This document shows, piece after piece, positions 21,626 to 31,400 of a DNA stretch of 64,000 bases. Made by a program: the position numbers and the translations under genes. The notes under the pieces were generated by a model. The model was not told the origin of the DNA. It saw only the letters and a list, made by a program, of their open reading frames with translations, and did not search any database. Position 1 is the stretch's first letter. Every line of letters starts with the position of its first letter. The DNA is taken from NCBI GenBank assembly GCA_042408595.1, contig JBHOQX010000054.1, forward strand, positions 14,433-78,432. Reading direction: 5' to 3'. This DNA comes from JBHOQX01 sp042408595. Lineage in GTDB: Bacteria > Chloroflexota > Chloroflexia > Chloroflexales > Roseiflexaceae.

Positions 21626-21800
21626 TCGGTTCCTCGCTCACGAGCACCGGCGGGGCCGCCGCACTCAGCCAACCCGCCCGCGCTTGCGTAGCCCGGACGC
21701 AGCCAGGGCGCCGGGCTTCAGATCCACAACTTTGGCTCCATGGTACCACAACTCCGGCAGTTGAGAGAGGAGGGCTGCCTGAGATGCGTGGTCCCTTCCT

Positions 21801-21828
21801 ATTGTATGTAACGCCGCCGGGCCGGCAA
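21801..21828 (-). promoter_or_regulatory. Promoter of lon
   Basis: Minus strand TTGCCG (21823-21828), 16-base spacer, TACAAT (21801-21806). The leader is about 170 bases. Confidence 0.5.
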
Positions 21829-22019
21829 GGATACGGTCGCGCCCGGCGGGCGTTCGTTTCGTACTGTTTCTACGCACGACAGCCAGCACATGTTGCGCGC
21901 CGCAAGATTACAGCCCCGGCACTGTTCCGATAATGTTTTGCCTGCGAAGCATCCCCACGCCGCGGGTATGATGGCAACAACGAACAGGTACGACCGGTGT
22001 AGTTGCTTCCGGGGTCGCG

Positions 22020-22439
22020 ATGGCTTCGCAGATGATCTTAATCGTTGACGACGAGCCGAATCAGCGCCTGATGCTGGAGCAGGCGCTGCGGGCCCTGGGC
22101 AGCGATTGCCGTATCGCCACAGCCGCGACCGGCCAGGAGGCCATCGAGGTTGCCCTGAGCACGCCGCCGGACCTGATCATCACCGACTATCACATGCCGG
22201 CGATGAACGGCCTCGACCTGATCGCCAGGGCACGCGAGGGCGGGGTCGCCTCGCGGATCATCCTGATCACCGCCTACAGCTCGCCGGAGCTGTACGAGGC
22301 GGCGCAGCGGCTCCATGTCGATTACTATCTCACCAAGCCGGTGCCGCTCTCGCTGCTGCGGCGGCTGGCCGCCGCGGCGCTGCGTCGCGCCCCGGCATCT
22401 ACCGAAAGTGCACGATCCGCAGGAACGACTCCGCTTTGA
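22020..22439 (+). CDS. CheY-like single-domain response regulator
   Basis: A 139-residue receiver domain: acidic pocket DDE (about 10-12), phospho-acceptor Asp in TDYHMP (about residue 57), a Thr/Ser in LITAYSS, and the conserved Lys in YLTKP. No output domain follows, only a short tail. No histidine kinase is adjacent, so the partner must be elsewhere. Its last 41 bases overlap the 3' end of tpiA on the other strand. Translation signals are weak (a G-run before the ATG). Confidence 0.92.
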   Translation: MASQMILIVDDEPNQRLMLEQALRALGSDCRIATAATGQEAIEVALSTPPDLIITDYHMPAMNGLDLIARAREGGVASRIILITAYSSPELYEAAQRLHVDYYLTKPVPLSLLRRLAAAALRRAPASTESARSAGTTPL

Positions 22440-23151
22440 GCGATGCCCCACCGACCAGCGCACCGTCGATATCCGGCTGGGCCAGCAGTTCGTCGACATT
22501 CTCCGGTTTAACGCTGCCGCCGTATTGGATCCGCATGCGCTGCGCCACCGCGTCGCCGGCCAGCTCCGCCAGGGTGCGGCGGACGGCGGCGTGCATCGCC
22601 TGGGCGTCGGCTGGCGTGGCAGTGTCACCCGTCCCGATCGCCCAGACCGGCTCGTAGGCGATGACCACGTCGCCAAGCAGATCCGGCGCCACCTGGGCCA
22701 GGCCGGCGCGCAGTTGCCCGAGCACGACCGCCTCGGCATCGCCGGCGTCGCGCTGCGGCTTGGTCTCGCCGATGCACAGGATGGGCCGCAGGCCGTGGTC
22801 GAGCGCGGCGCGCACCTTGCGCCCGATCACGGCATCTGTCTCGGCGAAGATCTGCCGTCGTTCGCTGTGGCCGACGATCACGTAGCGGCACCCCAGGTCG
22901 CGCAGCATCGGCGCGGAGATCTCGCCGGTGTAGGCGCCCTGCGGCTCGTAGAAGAGATTCTGCGCCCCGAGGCCGACGGGCGTGTCCTGCAAGAGCGCCG
23001 AGAGCGCCTGGAGCGCGGTGAACGGCGGGCAGACGACCACCTCGCGGCCGGTTGTATCGCCCAGACCGTTGAGGATGCTCTCGATCAAATCGACCGCTTC
23101 GCCGACGGTGTTGTGCATCTTCCAGTTGCCGGCAATGATCGGTGTACGCAT
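22399..23151 (-). CDS. tpiA: Triosephosphate isomerase
   Basis: A 250-residue TIM barrel. Active-site residues are Asn11 and Lys13 (AGNWKM), the His of VGHSERR (about 96) and the Glu of AYEPVWAIGTG (about 168). The phosphate-binding QYGGSVKPEN and DGALVGGASL are present. It interconverts DHAP and glyceraldehyde 3-phosphate. AAGGAG lies 5-6 bases before the ATG. It is the last gene in the leftward run pcm - M50-like - M50 - tpiA, and overlaps the response regulator tail to tail. Confidence 0.97.
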   Translation of the reverse strand: MRTPIIAGNWKMHNTVGEAVDLIESILNGLGDTTGREVVVCPPFTALQALSALLQDTPVGLGAQNLFYEPQGAYTGEISAPMLRDLGCRYVIVGHSERRQIFAETDAVIGRKVRAALDHGLRPILCIGETKPQRDAGDAEAVVLGQLRAGLAQVAPDLLGDVVIAYEPVWAIGTGDTATPADAQAMHAAVRRTLAELAGDAVAQRMRIQYGGSVKPENVDELLAQPDIDGALVGGASLKAESFLRIVHFR

Positions 23152-23310
23152 GGAGGCTCCTTCAAGCTACGTGCGGATGCCGCGCCAGGGCACGTGCAGC
23201 GCTGCCGCGGCACCTCTATCGGGCTGGAGAAGGGCGAACGACGCCAGCGCTGAGAGCGGTTCCAGAGCGGTGATCCCCGATCTCCACGAGGGCGCCTCTC
23301 CGGCTCTCGC

Positions 23311-24024
23311 TCAGAACGGAAGTGGCACGCCCAGCAGCCGCCAGATCGTCTCCGGCCGCACCACGAACGTCAGCACCAGGCCGACGGCGACGGTAACACC
23401 GAAGACCAGCGGGCTCCATTCCAGCACCTTCGCCCCGTCAAACGGCCCGGCCGGAATCATGTTGAACAGGCCGATGAAGGCATTCAGCCCGGCTCCGATC
23501 GAACAGATCAGGTAGACCAGCACGGGCAGCGGCGCGCCGAGGAGCGCGGCATCGCTTTGCGTGACCCCCAGCGCGTGCAGAATCGGAAAGGCGACCAGAA
23601 AGAGAACCGCCAGCCCGAAGTTCGCCACCGGGCCGGCCAAGGCGATATGCCCACTTTGGGCCTTTGTCAGGTAGCCTCGGTACCAGACCGCCCCCGGCGC
23701 GGCGATGAAGATGCCGGCGAATGCGATGGCGATCGAGATCAGCAACCAGGCGTTGTTGGCCACAAAATGCGCCTGCGCGCCGTAGCGCCGGGCGACGATC
23801 CGGTGGCCGAGCTCGTGCAGCACGAAGCCCAGGCCGCAGACGATCGCCGCGATCAGCAGGAAGATCAGAAAGAGATTGGAGAGAATCCGTGTCGCGCCGA
23901 CCTGCGCGATCGCATAGGCCAGCGTGGTACCGGCCCATGCCTTAAGCAGTTCGGTGTTGTCCCGCGCCTGGCCGCGAAAGATCGCTTCGTCCGGCGGGCT
24001 GAGCAGTCCTCGCACCTGTGTCAT
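23311..24024 (-). CDS. Site-2-type (M50) membrane metalloprotease
   Basis: A 237-residue polytopic protein with the zinc motif HELGH in a membrane helix (about residue 70) and the second metal-site block NMIPAGPFDGAKVL (about 190). This is the minimal M50 core without PDZ or CBS domains. Such enzymes cut substrates within the membrane. AAAGGA touches the ATG at 24024; a GTG three codons later has better spacing and may be the real start. Directly upstream lies a sequence-related copy lacking the zinc motif. Confidence 0.88.
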   Translation of the reverse strand: MTQVRGLLSPPDEAIFRGQARDNTELLKAWAGTTLAYAIAQVGATRILSNLFLIFLLIAAIVCGLGFVLHELGHRIVARRYGAQAHFVANNAWLLISIAIAFAGIFIAAPGAVWYRGYLTKAQSGHIALAGPVANFGLAVLFLVAFPILHALGVTQSDAALLGAPLPVLVYLICSIGAGLNAFIGLFNMIPAGPFDGAKVLEWSPLVFGVTVAVGLVLTFVVRPETIWRLLGVPLPF

Positions 24025-24043
24025 TCCTTTCCAACCGCGGGCG

Positions 24044-24709
24044 CTACCACCCGCGCGTCACCAGGCGCAGCAGCGCCTGTAGCACCGTTTCATTCGTCAG
24101 CCCACACGCCAGCGCCAGCCCGGCCGCCGCCACCGCCGCCCAGGCGGCCCGGCTCCAGGCCAGGATCGCCGCACCGTCGAACGGCCCGAACGGGACGGCG
24201 GCGGTCAGCGCCAGCCAGGCATTGATCAGAAACCCGGCGTAGCCCATGGCGGCGACCCACGGTGGCATGGCGACCCGCCCGACCACGATCACCGCCAGAA
24301 AGCCGAACCAGGCCAGCGACTGCGCCAGGCTCGCTGCCGGGGCCGCCAGCGCCACCCGCCCGTACTCGCGTGGCGTCGCCGCGCCGCGATAGACAGCGGC
24401 GGTCGGCGCGAGGGCGAACCACCCGGCCAGGCAGACAAGCGCTGCGACAAGCACCCAGGCCGCCGGCGCGCGCGCCTCGGCGGACAGCCCCGCCCGGCAG
24501 GCCGCCCGCTGCCGCGCCAGCTCGCGCAGCGCCAGGGCCAGCGCGCAGGCCACCCCGGCCGTCGCCAGGTTGGCCGGCAGCAGCGGCACGGCCCGCTCCA
24601 GCGCGGCCAGCGCATCGGCGCGGCGCAGGTGCACGCCCGCCTGTAGCAGCCCGTAGCTCAGCGTTGTGCCGAGCCACAGCGCGGCAAGGTCAGGCAGTCG
24701 GCGGCGCAT
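24044..24709 (-). CDS. Degenerate M50-family paralogue (pseudo-protease)
   Basis: A 221-residue membrane protein aligned over its length with the following M50 peptidase: GTTLSYGLLQAG matches GTTLAYAIAQVG, AVYRGAATPREYGRVALAAPAAS matches WYRGYLTKAQSGHIALAGPVAN in layout, and VPFGPFDGAAIL matches IPAGPFDGAKVL. Where the active enzyme has HELGHRIVARRYG, this one has RELARQRAACRAG, so both zinc histidines are gone. It keeps the GPFDG block. It may be a regulatory or substrate-binding partner. Its start overlaps pcm by 20 bases. Confidence 0.75.
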   Translation of the reverse strand: MRRRLPDLAALWLGTTLSYGLLQAGVHLRRADALAALERAVPLLPANLATAGVACALALALRELARQRAACRAGLSAEARAPAAWVLVAALVCLAGWFALAPTAAVYRGAATPREYGRVALAAPAASLAQSLAWFGFLAVIVVGRVAMPPWVAAMGYAGFLINAWLALTAAVPFGPFDGAAILAWSRAAWAAVAAAGLALACGLTNETVLQALLRLVTRGW

Positions 24710-25343
24710 CCCAGGCGTGGGCGCCCAGCAGCGGCACAAAGCGCACGCCGTTCATCCGCTCGACGCGCGTTCCCGCTGCATAGCGGGTCAGCCGTAGCAG
24801 CACCTGTTCGTCCCGCCCGCCGACCGGGATCACCAGCCGCCCACCGGGCGCCAGCTGGTCGCGCAGCGGCTGCGGAATCCAGGGAGCGGCCGCCGCGACG
24901 GTAATGGCATCGTAGGGCGCGTGCTCCGGTAGGCCCGCCGTGCCATCGCCAACCACGACGTGCACATTCGTGTAGCCGAGCCGCGCCAGCCGCGCTGCCG
25001 CCTCGGCGGCCAGCGCCGGGCGCCGCTCCATCGTGTAGACCTCGCGCGCCAGCAGACTGAGCACCGCCGCCGCATAGCCCGAGCCCGTGCCGATCTCGAG
25101 GACACGCTCGTCGCCGTTCAATTCGAGCGCCTGCGCCATCAGCGCGACGACATACGGCTGGGAGATCGTCTGCTCCTCGCCGATCGGCAGCGCCCGATCC
25201 TGGTAGGCGTAGGCTTGGGCCCCTGGCGGCACGAACGCGTGCCGCGGCACGCGCCGCATGGCCTCCAACACGTGCCGGTCGCTGATCCCACGTGGTGCGA
25301 GCTGTGTCTGCACCATCGCAGCCCGCTCATCATCCATCTCCAT
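24690..25343 (-). CDS. pcm: Protein-L-isoaspartate O-methyltransferase
   Basis: A 217-residue SAM-dependent methyltransferase that starts repair of isoaspartyl residues in damaged proteins. Family blocks are RVPRHAFVP, IGEEQTISQPYVVALM, the SAM loop VLEIGTGSGYAAAVLS, VVVGDGTAGLP, the APYDAITV strand and LAPGGRLVIPVG. The ATG at 25343 has AAGGAG 7 bases upstream; a GTG two codons earlier sits too close to it. It leads the pcm - M50-like - M50 - tpiA run. Confidence 0.94.
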   Translation of the reverse strand: MEMDDERAAMVQTQLAPRGISDRHVLEAMRRVPRHAFVPPGAQAYAYQDRALPIGEEQTISQPYVVALMAQALELNGDERVLEIGTGSGYAAAVLSLLAREVYTMERRPALAAEAAARLARLGYTNVHVVVGDGTAGLPEHAPYDAITVAAAAPWIPQPLRDQLAPGGRLVIPVGGRDEQVLLRLTRYAAGTRVERMNGVRFVPLLGAHAWDAPPTA

Positions 25344-25366
25344 CGCCACGCTCCTTGCACACCCCT

Positions 25367-25395
25367 ATTATACCCGCTTCGCAGCGCCGTCTCAA
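25367..25395 (-). promoter_or_regulatory. Promoter of the pcm operon
   Basis: Minus strand TTGAGA (25390-25395), 17-base spacer, perfect TATAAT (25367-25372). The leader would be about 17 bases, just enough for the RBS. Confidence 0.75.
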
Positions 25396-25502
25396 CGGAC
25401 GGATCCCTGGTTGGTAATTCGTTGGTATGGTCGACCTGCTACACTCCTTCCAGGCGTGCCACGCCACGACTCGCCCGGCGATCCCGCTTATAAGGCGCAC
25501 GC

Positions 25503-26054
25503 ATGATCCACCCCGCCAGCGACTCAGAACTCGTCCGCCGTGCCAAAGCCGGCGACCACGGCGCCGTCACCCAGATCTACGAGCGCTACGCTACAGCGAT
25601 CTACCGTTATGTCTTCTACCTGGTGCGCGAGGCCGACCTGGCGGAAGATATCCGGGCTGATGTCTTCGTGCGGATGCTCGAAGGGATGCCGCGCTACGAA
25701 GACCGCGGCTGGCCGCTTTCGGCCTGGCTCTACCGCATCGCGCGCGACCGCACCTTCGACATCTTGCGCCGCCGCAAGACGCAGCGCAACGTTTCGATGG
25801 AGCAGTGTGATGACCACTACGACGGCCCGGAGCAGGTGATCGGGGCGCGGCTGGAGCGCGAAGAGCTCCACGCCCGCTTGGGCGATCTGACTCACGAGCA
25901 ACGCGCGGTGATCGTCCTGCGCTTTCTGGCCGACCTATCGGTGCAGGAGGTCGCGCGGCGGCTGGGGCGTACCGAGGGCGCCGTCAAGGCGTTGCAGCAC
26001 CGCGGCCTGCAATCGCTGGCGCGGCGGATGAAGCCGCCGGCCGCCACCGGCTGA
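25503..26054 (+). CDS. ECF-family RNA polymerase sigma factor
   Basis: A 183-residue sigma factor with region 2 (about 10-80: IYERYATAIYRYVFYLV..ADLAEDIRADVFVRM, SAWLYRIARDRTFDILRRR) and region 4 (about 120-170: THEQRAVIVLRFLADLSVQEVARRLGRTEGAVKALQHRGL). It is not followed by an anti-sigma gene, unlike the one at 17.2 kb; the next 550 bases are gene-free. A weak AAGG precedes the ATG. Confidence 0.9.
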   Translation: MIHPASDSELVRRAKAGDHGAVTQIYERYATAIYRYVFYLVREADLAEDIRADVFVRMLEGMPRYEDRGWPLSAWLYRIARDRTFDILRRRKTQRNVSMEQCDDHYDGPEQVIGARLEREELHARLGDLTHEQRAVIVLRFLADLSVQEVARRLGRTEGAVKALQHRGLQSLARRMKPPAATG

Positions 26055-26280
26055 GGCCCCTGCCAGAGGCGGATTCTGATCCCGGCAGCAATGTCCGCGA
26101 CGTCCCCGCTCCCCTGGTCGCCTCGCCTAGCCCAGGAGGTGCAGGAGCGGTGGCGCGCTCCGTGCTCTCACCCCCTTACCTCCGCTTCCGTGTCCGGAAG
26201 CGGGGGGATCATGCCGGCGTTCAACTGCGACGTGCGACGCGCGCCATCCCGCCGCTCCTCCACCCGGCAAGACCATCGGA

Positions 26281-26414
26281 AGCTGTCTGAAACGGGGATG
26301 CGTGGCGGCGCAGCCCTCCACGATACGTATGCGCCACCGCCCGCGCGGCGGCGCAGGCTTTCTTCGCGGAGCCTACGGCCCCCAATGCCCCTGCCACCAG
26401 CGTTTCAAACAGCC
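26281..26414. mobile_element. MITE-like element, copy 2
   Basis: A 134-bp unit with ends AGCTGTCTGAAACG (identical to copy 1) and CGTTTCAAACAGCC (13 of 14 against the inverse). Its right interior (ggcccccaatgcccctgcc then accagcgtttc) aligns with copy 1 at 3991-4079. The middle is longer and has its own inverted segments around GCGCCACCGCC/GGCGGCGC. Confidence 0.6.
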
Positions 26415-26495
26415 TATCAGGGCGATGGCAGGGCCGCCAGGGGCAGAGGGTGCGTGAGTCGCGCCCCATAGAACCATCGCCAGCGCGGCGTGAGA

Positions 26496-26504
26496 TGCTA
26501 TAAT
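26496..26504 (+). promoter_or_regulatory. Extended -10 promoter of the ketopantoate reductase gene
   Basis: TGC-TATAAT (TATAAT at 26499-26504), about 100 bases before the GTG start; no clear -35. Confidence 0.6.
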
Positions 26505-26606
26505 GCGCCGTCATACTCGGCAGTAGGCGGCCCGGCAAGATGCTGCGGGCAGACTCGCATCCCCCGGCTGCGCGCATACGTATGGGCTGCCAGATGAGGA
26601 GTGACG

Positions 26607-27656
26607 GTGGCGATTGTCGTGATCGGGGCCGGCGCGATCGGGCTGCTCGTCGCGAGCCGGCTGGCGCGGGCCGGCGAGCAGGTGGCGTTGCTGGCGCGGC
26701 CCCGCGCCGCGGCGGAACTGGCCGCACGCGGCATGTGCGTGCGTGAGCGGGGTGCGGCCCGTCCGGTGCGCGGCGTCGCCCTGATCGCCGCGCCGGCGGC
26801 GCTCGCGGAGTCGGCCCGCCCTCCGGAGTTGGCTATCCTGTGTGTCAAAGGTTACGATACAGCGGGCGCGCTGCCGGCGATCATCGAACTGAACCCGCAG
26901 CACGTCCTGACGCTCCAGAACGGCATCGGCCACGAGGAAACCCTCGCGGCGGCGCTCGGGCCGGGGCGCGTCCTCAGCGGCGCGATCACGACCTCGGTGG
27001 ATGTCGAAGCGCCGGGGCAGGTGGTGGTGGCCAGGGAAGGCGGCATCGGCGTGGCCGGGATGCTTCCCGGGGCGCAGGCCGAGCTCTGCGCCGACCGCAT
27101 GCGCCGGGCGGGCATCGTCGCCCGCAGCTACGCCGACTACCGCGCGCTCAAGTGGTCGAAGGCGCTGCTCAACATGCTCGGCAACGCCACGGCCGCCATC
27201 CTTGACATGCCGGTCGCCGCGGTGTACGCCGATCCGCGGCTCGTCGCGCTGGAGCGGCGCTGCATGCTGGAGGCGCTGGCGGTGATGGACCGGCTCGACA
27301 TCCGCCCGATCGATCTGCCGCGCTACCCCGCCGCCAGGCTGGCGTTCGCCATGCGCACGATCCCCCCGGCGCTGCTCGACCCGCTGCTACGGCGGCTGGT
27401 CGCCGGCGGGCGCGGCAGCAAGCTGCCGTCGCTGCTGCTCGAGCTCCGGCGCGGCAACCCACGCTCCGAAGGCGAATACCTGTACGGGGCAGTGGCACGG
27501 GCGGCTGTAGATACCGGCATGGACGCGCCGGTGAACCGGACGCTCTGGGGTGTGCTGCGGGCGATCGCCACCGGCGAGACGCCGTGGGACGAGTACCGCG
27601 GCAAGCCGGAGCGGCTGCTGGCGGCGGTGGCGGCCGCTGTCCGGGCACGGGGCTGA
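26607..27656 (+). CDS. panE: 2-dehydropantoate 2-reductase (ketopantoate reductase family)
   Basis: A 349-residue NADPH-dependent reductase of the ApbA/PanE type: N-terminal Rossmann loop GAGAIGLLVASRL, LCVKGYDT, LQNGIGHEE, and the C-terminal helical domain with catalytic Lys in ALKWSKALLNMLGN and the SEGEYLYGAV block. In pantothenate and CoA synthesis it makes pantoate, although paralogues with other substrates are common and no pan genes are adjacent. The GTG at 26607 is chosen because GAGGAG lies 5 bases ahead; a GTG at 26601 overlaps that RBS. Confidence 0.82.
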   Translation: MAIVVIGAGAIGLLVASRLARAGEQVALLARPRAAAELAARGMCVRERGAARPVRGVALIAAPAALAESARPPELAILCVKGYDTAGALPAIIELNPQHVLTLQNGIGHEETLAAALGPGRVLSGAITTSVDVEAPGQVVVAREGGIGVAGMLPGAQAELCADRMRRAGIVARSYADYRALKWSKALLNMLGNATAAILDMPVAAVYADPRLVALERRCMLEALAVMDRLDIRPIDLPRYPAARLAFAMRTIPPALLDPLLRRLVAGGRGSKLPSLLLELRRGNPRSEGEYLYGAVARAAVDTGMDAPVNRTLWGVLRAIATGETPWDEYRGKPERLLAAVAAAVRARG

Positions 27657-27748
27657 GGGGAGATGAGGATAGACGAGAACCACGAAGCGCACGAACGGCC
27701 CGGCCGCCGCACGCGCCTCGTGGCGTACCTGCTGGGAGTACCTGAACG

Positions 27749-28366
27749 ATGTCAGCACGCGACCTGTTCGCGACTGTCGCGCTGATGCTCGGCGCCTACT
27801 TGCTCGGCTCGGTGCCGTTCAGCTTCCTGGTGGCCCGTGCGCGCGGCGTCGATCTGCGCGCCGTCGGCAGCGGAAACCTCGGCGGGGCGAACGTCTGGCG
27901 CAGTTGCGGCTTCGGGCCGTTTCTCGTCGCCGTGACGTGCGATCTGCTCAAGGGGTTTCTGCCGGCGCGGGCCGGCCTCTGGCTGGGACTGCCACCGCCC
28001 TCGGTCGTGCTGATCGGCGTCTGCGCGATCCTCGGCCATACCTTTTCGCTCTTCATGCGCTTTCGCGGCGGCAAGGCCGTGGCGACGAGCGGCGGCGTGC
28101 TGCTGGCGATCGCGCCACTGCTGATGCTGTTCGGCATCGCGGTCTGGGTGATCGTTTTGCTTGCTGCCCGCATCTCGTCGGTCGCCTCGCTGGCGGCGGC
28201 CGGAGCGGTCGTCGCCGTGGCGACCGCGCTGCTGCTGCTCGGGCGGCTGTCGCCGGCCTACGCGGCGCTGGTCTGGGGCGGCGCGGCACTGATCGTCTAC
28301 CTGCATCGGGCCAACATCCAGCGGCTGCGGAACGGCACGGAGAACCGTTTTCAGAAGCTGCTGTAG
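27749..28366 (+). CDS. plsY: Glycerol-3-phosphate acyltransferase PlsY
   Basis: A 205-residue five-helix membrane enzyme that acylates glycerol-3-phosphate from acyl-phosphate, the first step of phospholipid synthesis. The three PlsY loops are present: GSVPFSFLVAR, GSGNLGGANVWR and GHTFSLFMRFRGGKAVATSGG. Length is usual. GGGAG lies upstream of the ATG, somewhat far (about 11 bases). The partner plsX is not in the window. Confidence 0.95.
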   Translation: MSARDLFATVALMLGAYLLGSVPFSFLVARARGVDLRAVGSGNLGGANVWRSCGFGPFLVAVTCDLLKGFLPARAGLWLGLPPPSVVLIGVCAILGHTFSLFMRFRGGKAVATSGGVLLAIAPLLMLFGIAVWVIVLLAARISSVASLAAAGAVVAVATALLLLGRLSPAYAALVWGGAALIVYLHRANIQRLRNGTENRFQKLL

Positions 28367-28414
28367 ACCCTCTTGACGACCGGTGGCGTGCGCCTGGGCG
28401 ATTGGGTCACCGCT

Positions 28415-31400
28415 TTATCTGGGGCACACCGCTGCCCACAGATCGCACGCCTGCTGCAGATCACCCGAAACGTCCTGTCCGGTCGCTTTGTTGACCGCCA
28501 GCGCGCGGTTGTAGATGATCACCGCGGCGCGCCGGCGGCCGGCGTCGCCCTCCAGCGCGCCACCGGCCCGATACTCGCGCAGCGCCCGGTCATACGCCTG
28601 CCAGGCCGCGCGGTACTCGCCGATGCCGTAGAGCGCGCGGCCCGCGTTGAACCAGGCCGAGCCGCGCTCCTCGGCAGACGCCGCCGGGTTATCGAGGATC
28701 TGCTGCGTCGTACGCAGCGCCTGCTCCGCCGCGCGGCGGTCACCGGCGGCCGCTCGATCCGCCGCAGCCTGGTTCACCCCACCGTAGAACAGATCGCGGG
28801 CGGGCTGGAACGCCAGGGAGGCCGCCGCGAGCGTGGCGGCGATCACCAGCCCGCGCCCGAGCCAGCGCCGCTGCGGCAGGAGCAGCGTCCAGCCCGCCTG
28901 GGCGAGCACGAACGCGCCAACGATCAGGAAGCCGCCCGTCAGCGGCGCTAGCCGGAGGCGGCCCTGGCCCAAAGCTCCGGCCAGCCCGAGCGCCAGCCCG
29001 AGCGCGGCGACCGCCGCCGGCCAGCGGCTGCGCAGCCCGAGCCGGCGAATGGCGGCCAGCGGCAGCGTGCCGATCCAGTGCGCCAGCGGCAGCATGATCA
29101 GCAGCCCGCTCAGGCCGATCAATTGCACCGCGACCACGAGCTGCACCGGCAACAACCCGGCGAGCGAGCCGGCCCAATTGTTCGCCAGGGCGACCGCGGC
29201 GAGCAGCAGCAGCATGCCCGCCGCCAGCACCGCTCCGCTCCAGCTCCGCAGCATCGAGAAGCCGAACTGCTCCGCGCGCGCCGGGTTGCCCGCCACGGCC
29301 AGGTGCTGCGCGATGTCGTCCTGCAGGGTCTGGTACCAGCCGGTGATCCCGTCGATCCGCAGATCGCGCCCGTCGCTTGACTCGAGAAAGGTATCGGAGA
29401 ACAGGTTCATCGGCCGCGCCCAGATGCAGCGATCGTTCATCACCACACGGCGCACGTCCGGCCAGGCGAACGCCTGGTTGCAGCGCCCGCGGTAGTCGTA
29501 GCGCGCGATCCCATCCGGCGCGGTGACGAGATAGTCCGGCTGCTCGCGCTCCAGCACGCGCCGCGGCGGGACGAACATGACCGCCAGGGCGACAACCGTG
29601 TACGCGAGCAGATAGAGCGGCACGAGCACCGCCAGCACGGCCAGCATCCGCAACGGGCTGTAGAACGTTTCCAGCGAGAGCGGCCCAGCGATCGCCTGGA
29701 CGACCTGCGTGGGCGAGAAGAGCGCCAGCAGCAACAGCGCGAGCGGGAAGGCGATCAGCGACAGGATTTGCAGGTACGGAAGCTGGCTGCGCGGGAAGCG
29801 GCCGACGTAGCGCTTGACCGGCTCCTCGGCCACGAGCGCGGCGATGCCGTCGGCAAGGCGGCCGGGGCCGACGCGCCGCCGCCAGGCGCGCAAGTCGTAG
29901 AGGGTCTGCTCGCGGGCCGCCGCGTAGCCGAGCTGGCGGTAGCGCGCCAAGCTGGAGCCATAGACCAGCAGCGCCGCCTCGGCCGCGCCGCCCAGCGCGG
30001 CCGCCCGCCCCTGGAGCGTCAGGACCGCCGCCTCGCCACGGATGTCGCCCAGGGCGCGGAACTGCGCCAGCGCGCCGTCCAGCAGCGGCCGGGCAGCCGC
30101 CAGGTCGCCCCGCTCGATCAGGGCCGCGGCGCGGTCACGGTCGATCCAGGCGCGCGCATAGCCATCGTACGGCGGCGTCTGCTCGCGCAGCGCGTCGAGC
30201 GTGCGCAGCGCATCGTCCGGGTAGCCGAAGACCGTCAGCACCTGCGCCAGGCCCTGCTCGGCCCGCCGCGCGCCCGCTGTGTCGCCGGCTGCGGCGCACT
30301 CGTCGCGCGCATGCGTGTACCAGCGCTGCGCCAGGCGGTAAACCCAGACGAGCACCCAGTTCTGGTACGATGCCAGGTAGCGCGGGCGCGGCAACGACCA
30401 GGGCGTGCGGCGCAGAGCGACCGCCACCAGGTAGAACGGCAACGACAGCAGGCGCGCCCACAGATGGCCGAGCCAGCGCCAGAACGACGCGCGCGGGTAG
30501 GCCGGCACATACCATCCGCCGATGCTTTGGGCCATGTCCTGGTACGCTTGGGCGATGCGCAGGCTCGCACCGGCGGCCAGATCGATCCGGCCGGTGGCCT
30601 GGAAATACTCGCGGCTTGTGCCGTACAGCTCGATCGCGCGCACCCACTGTCCGGTCTCAGCCAGCACATCGCCGAGCGTCTGGCGCGCCAGCGCGCCGAG
30701 CAGCGGATCGAGCGGCATCACGTCGAGCAGGCCGTTCAACTCGCTCGTCGCCTCATCCAGCCGCACCGTCGCCCGGAGCAGTCGGGCCCGGAGATAGCGC
30801 AGCCAAAGCGCGTCCGTCTCGCCGACGGCGATGCCGTGCGCTGCCTGGAGCAGGCTCTCGGCGTCGGCGATGCGGTGGCCGGCCTCGGCCTGGTCAAACA
30901 TGTGGCGCAAGCGCGCCATGCCGCTGGGCGGGTCGGCCAGCAGCGTCAGGTAGAGCGCCTCGCGCTCGTAGAGCTCCCATGCGCCGGTGCGTACGGCCCG
31001 TCCATCGCCGGCGGCGGGCGCGAGGGCGGCGGCGCGGGCGTCGAAGGCGGCGGCCAGCCGCGCGGCGATGGCGCGCAGCTCGTCCGGGCGCGCATCGCGC
31101 CACTCCCGCAGCAGCGCCGCACGGACGGCTTCGTCGTAGGCGAAGCGGGCTGGGGCGACCTGGCGCACGAAGCTGTAATCGCGGAGCAGCTCCAGCACGC
31201 GCTCGTTGCCGTCCGGACGCTCGCGAAGCACGGCGAGCACCTCGGCGTCGAACCAGCGCGGGATGGCGCAGCGGCGCAGCACCTCGGCCTGGCGCGGCCC
31301 GGCCTCGGCCAACACCCGCTCAAGCGTCGCCGTGAGCAGGACGCCCGGCCCAACATCGGCGAGTCGCAGCAGCGGGTCGGTGATCGCGGCGATCTCGCCG

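Larger units (their letters stand above)
26055..26606. other. Gene-free stretch of about 550 bases
   Basis: It contains the second MITE-like element (26281-26414) and the extended -10 promoter of the ketopantoate reductase gene (26496-26504). No credible gene was found; the longer reading frames are low-complexity Arg/Pro strings. Confidence 0.5.
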
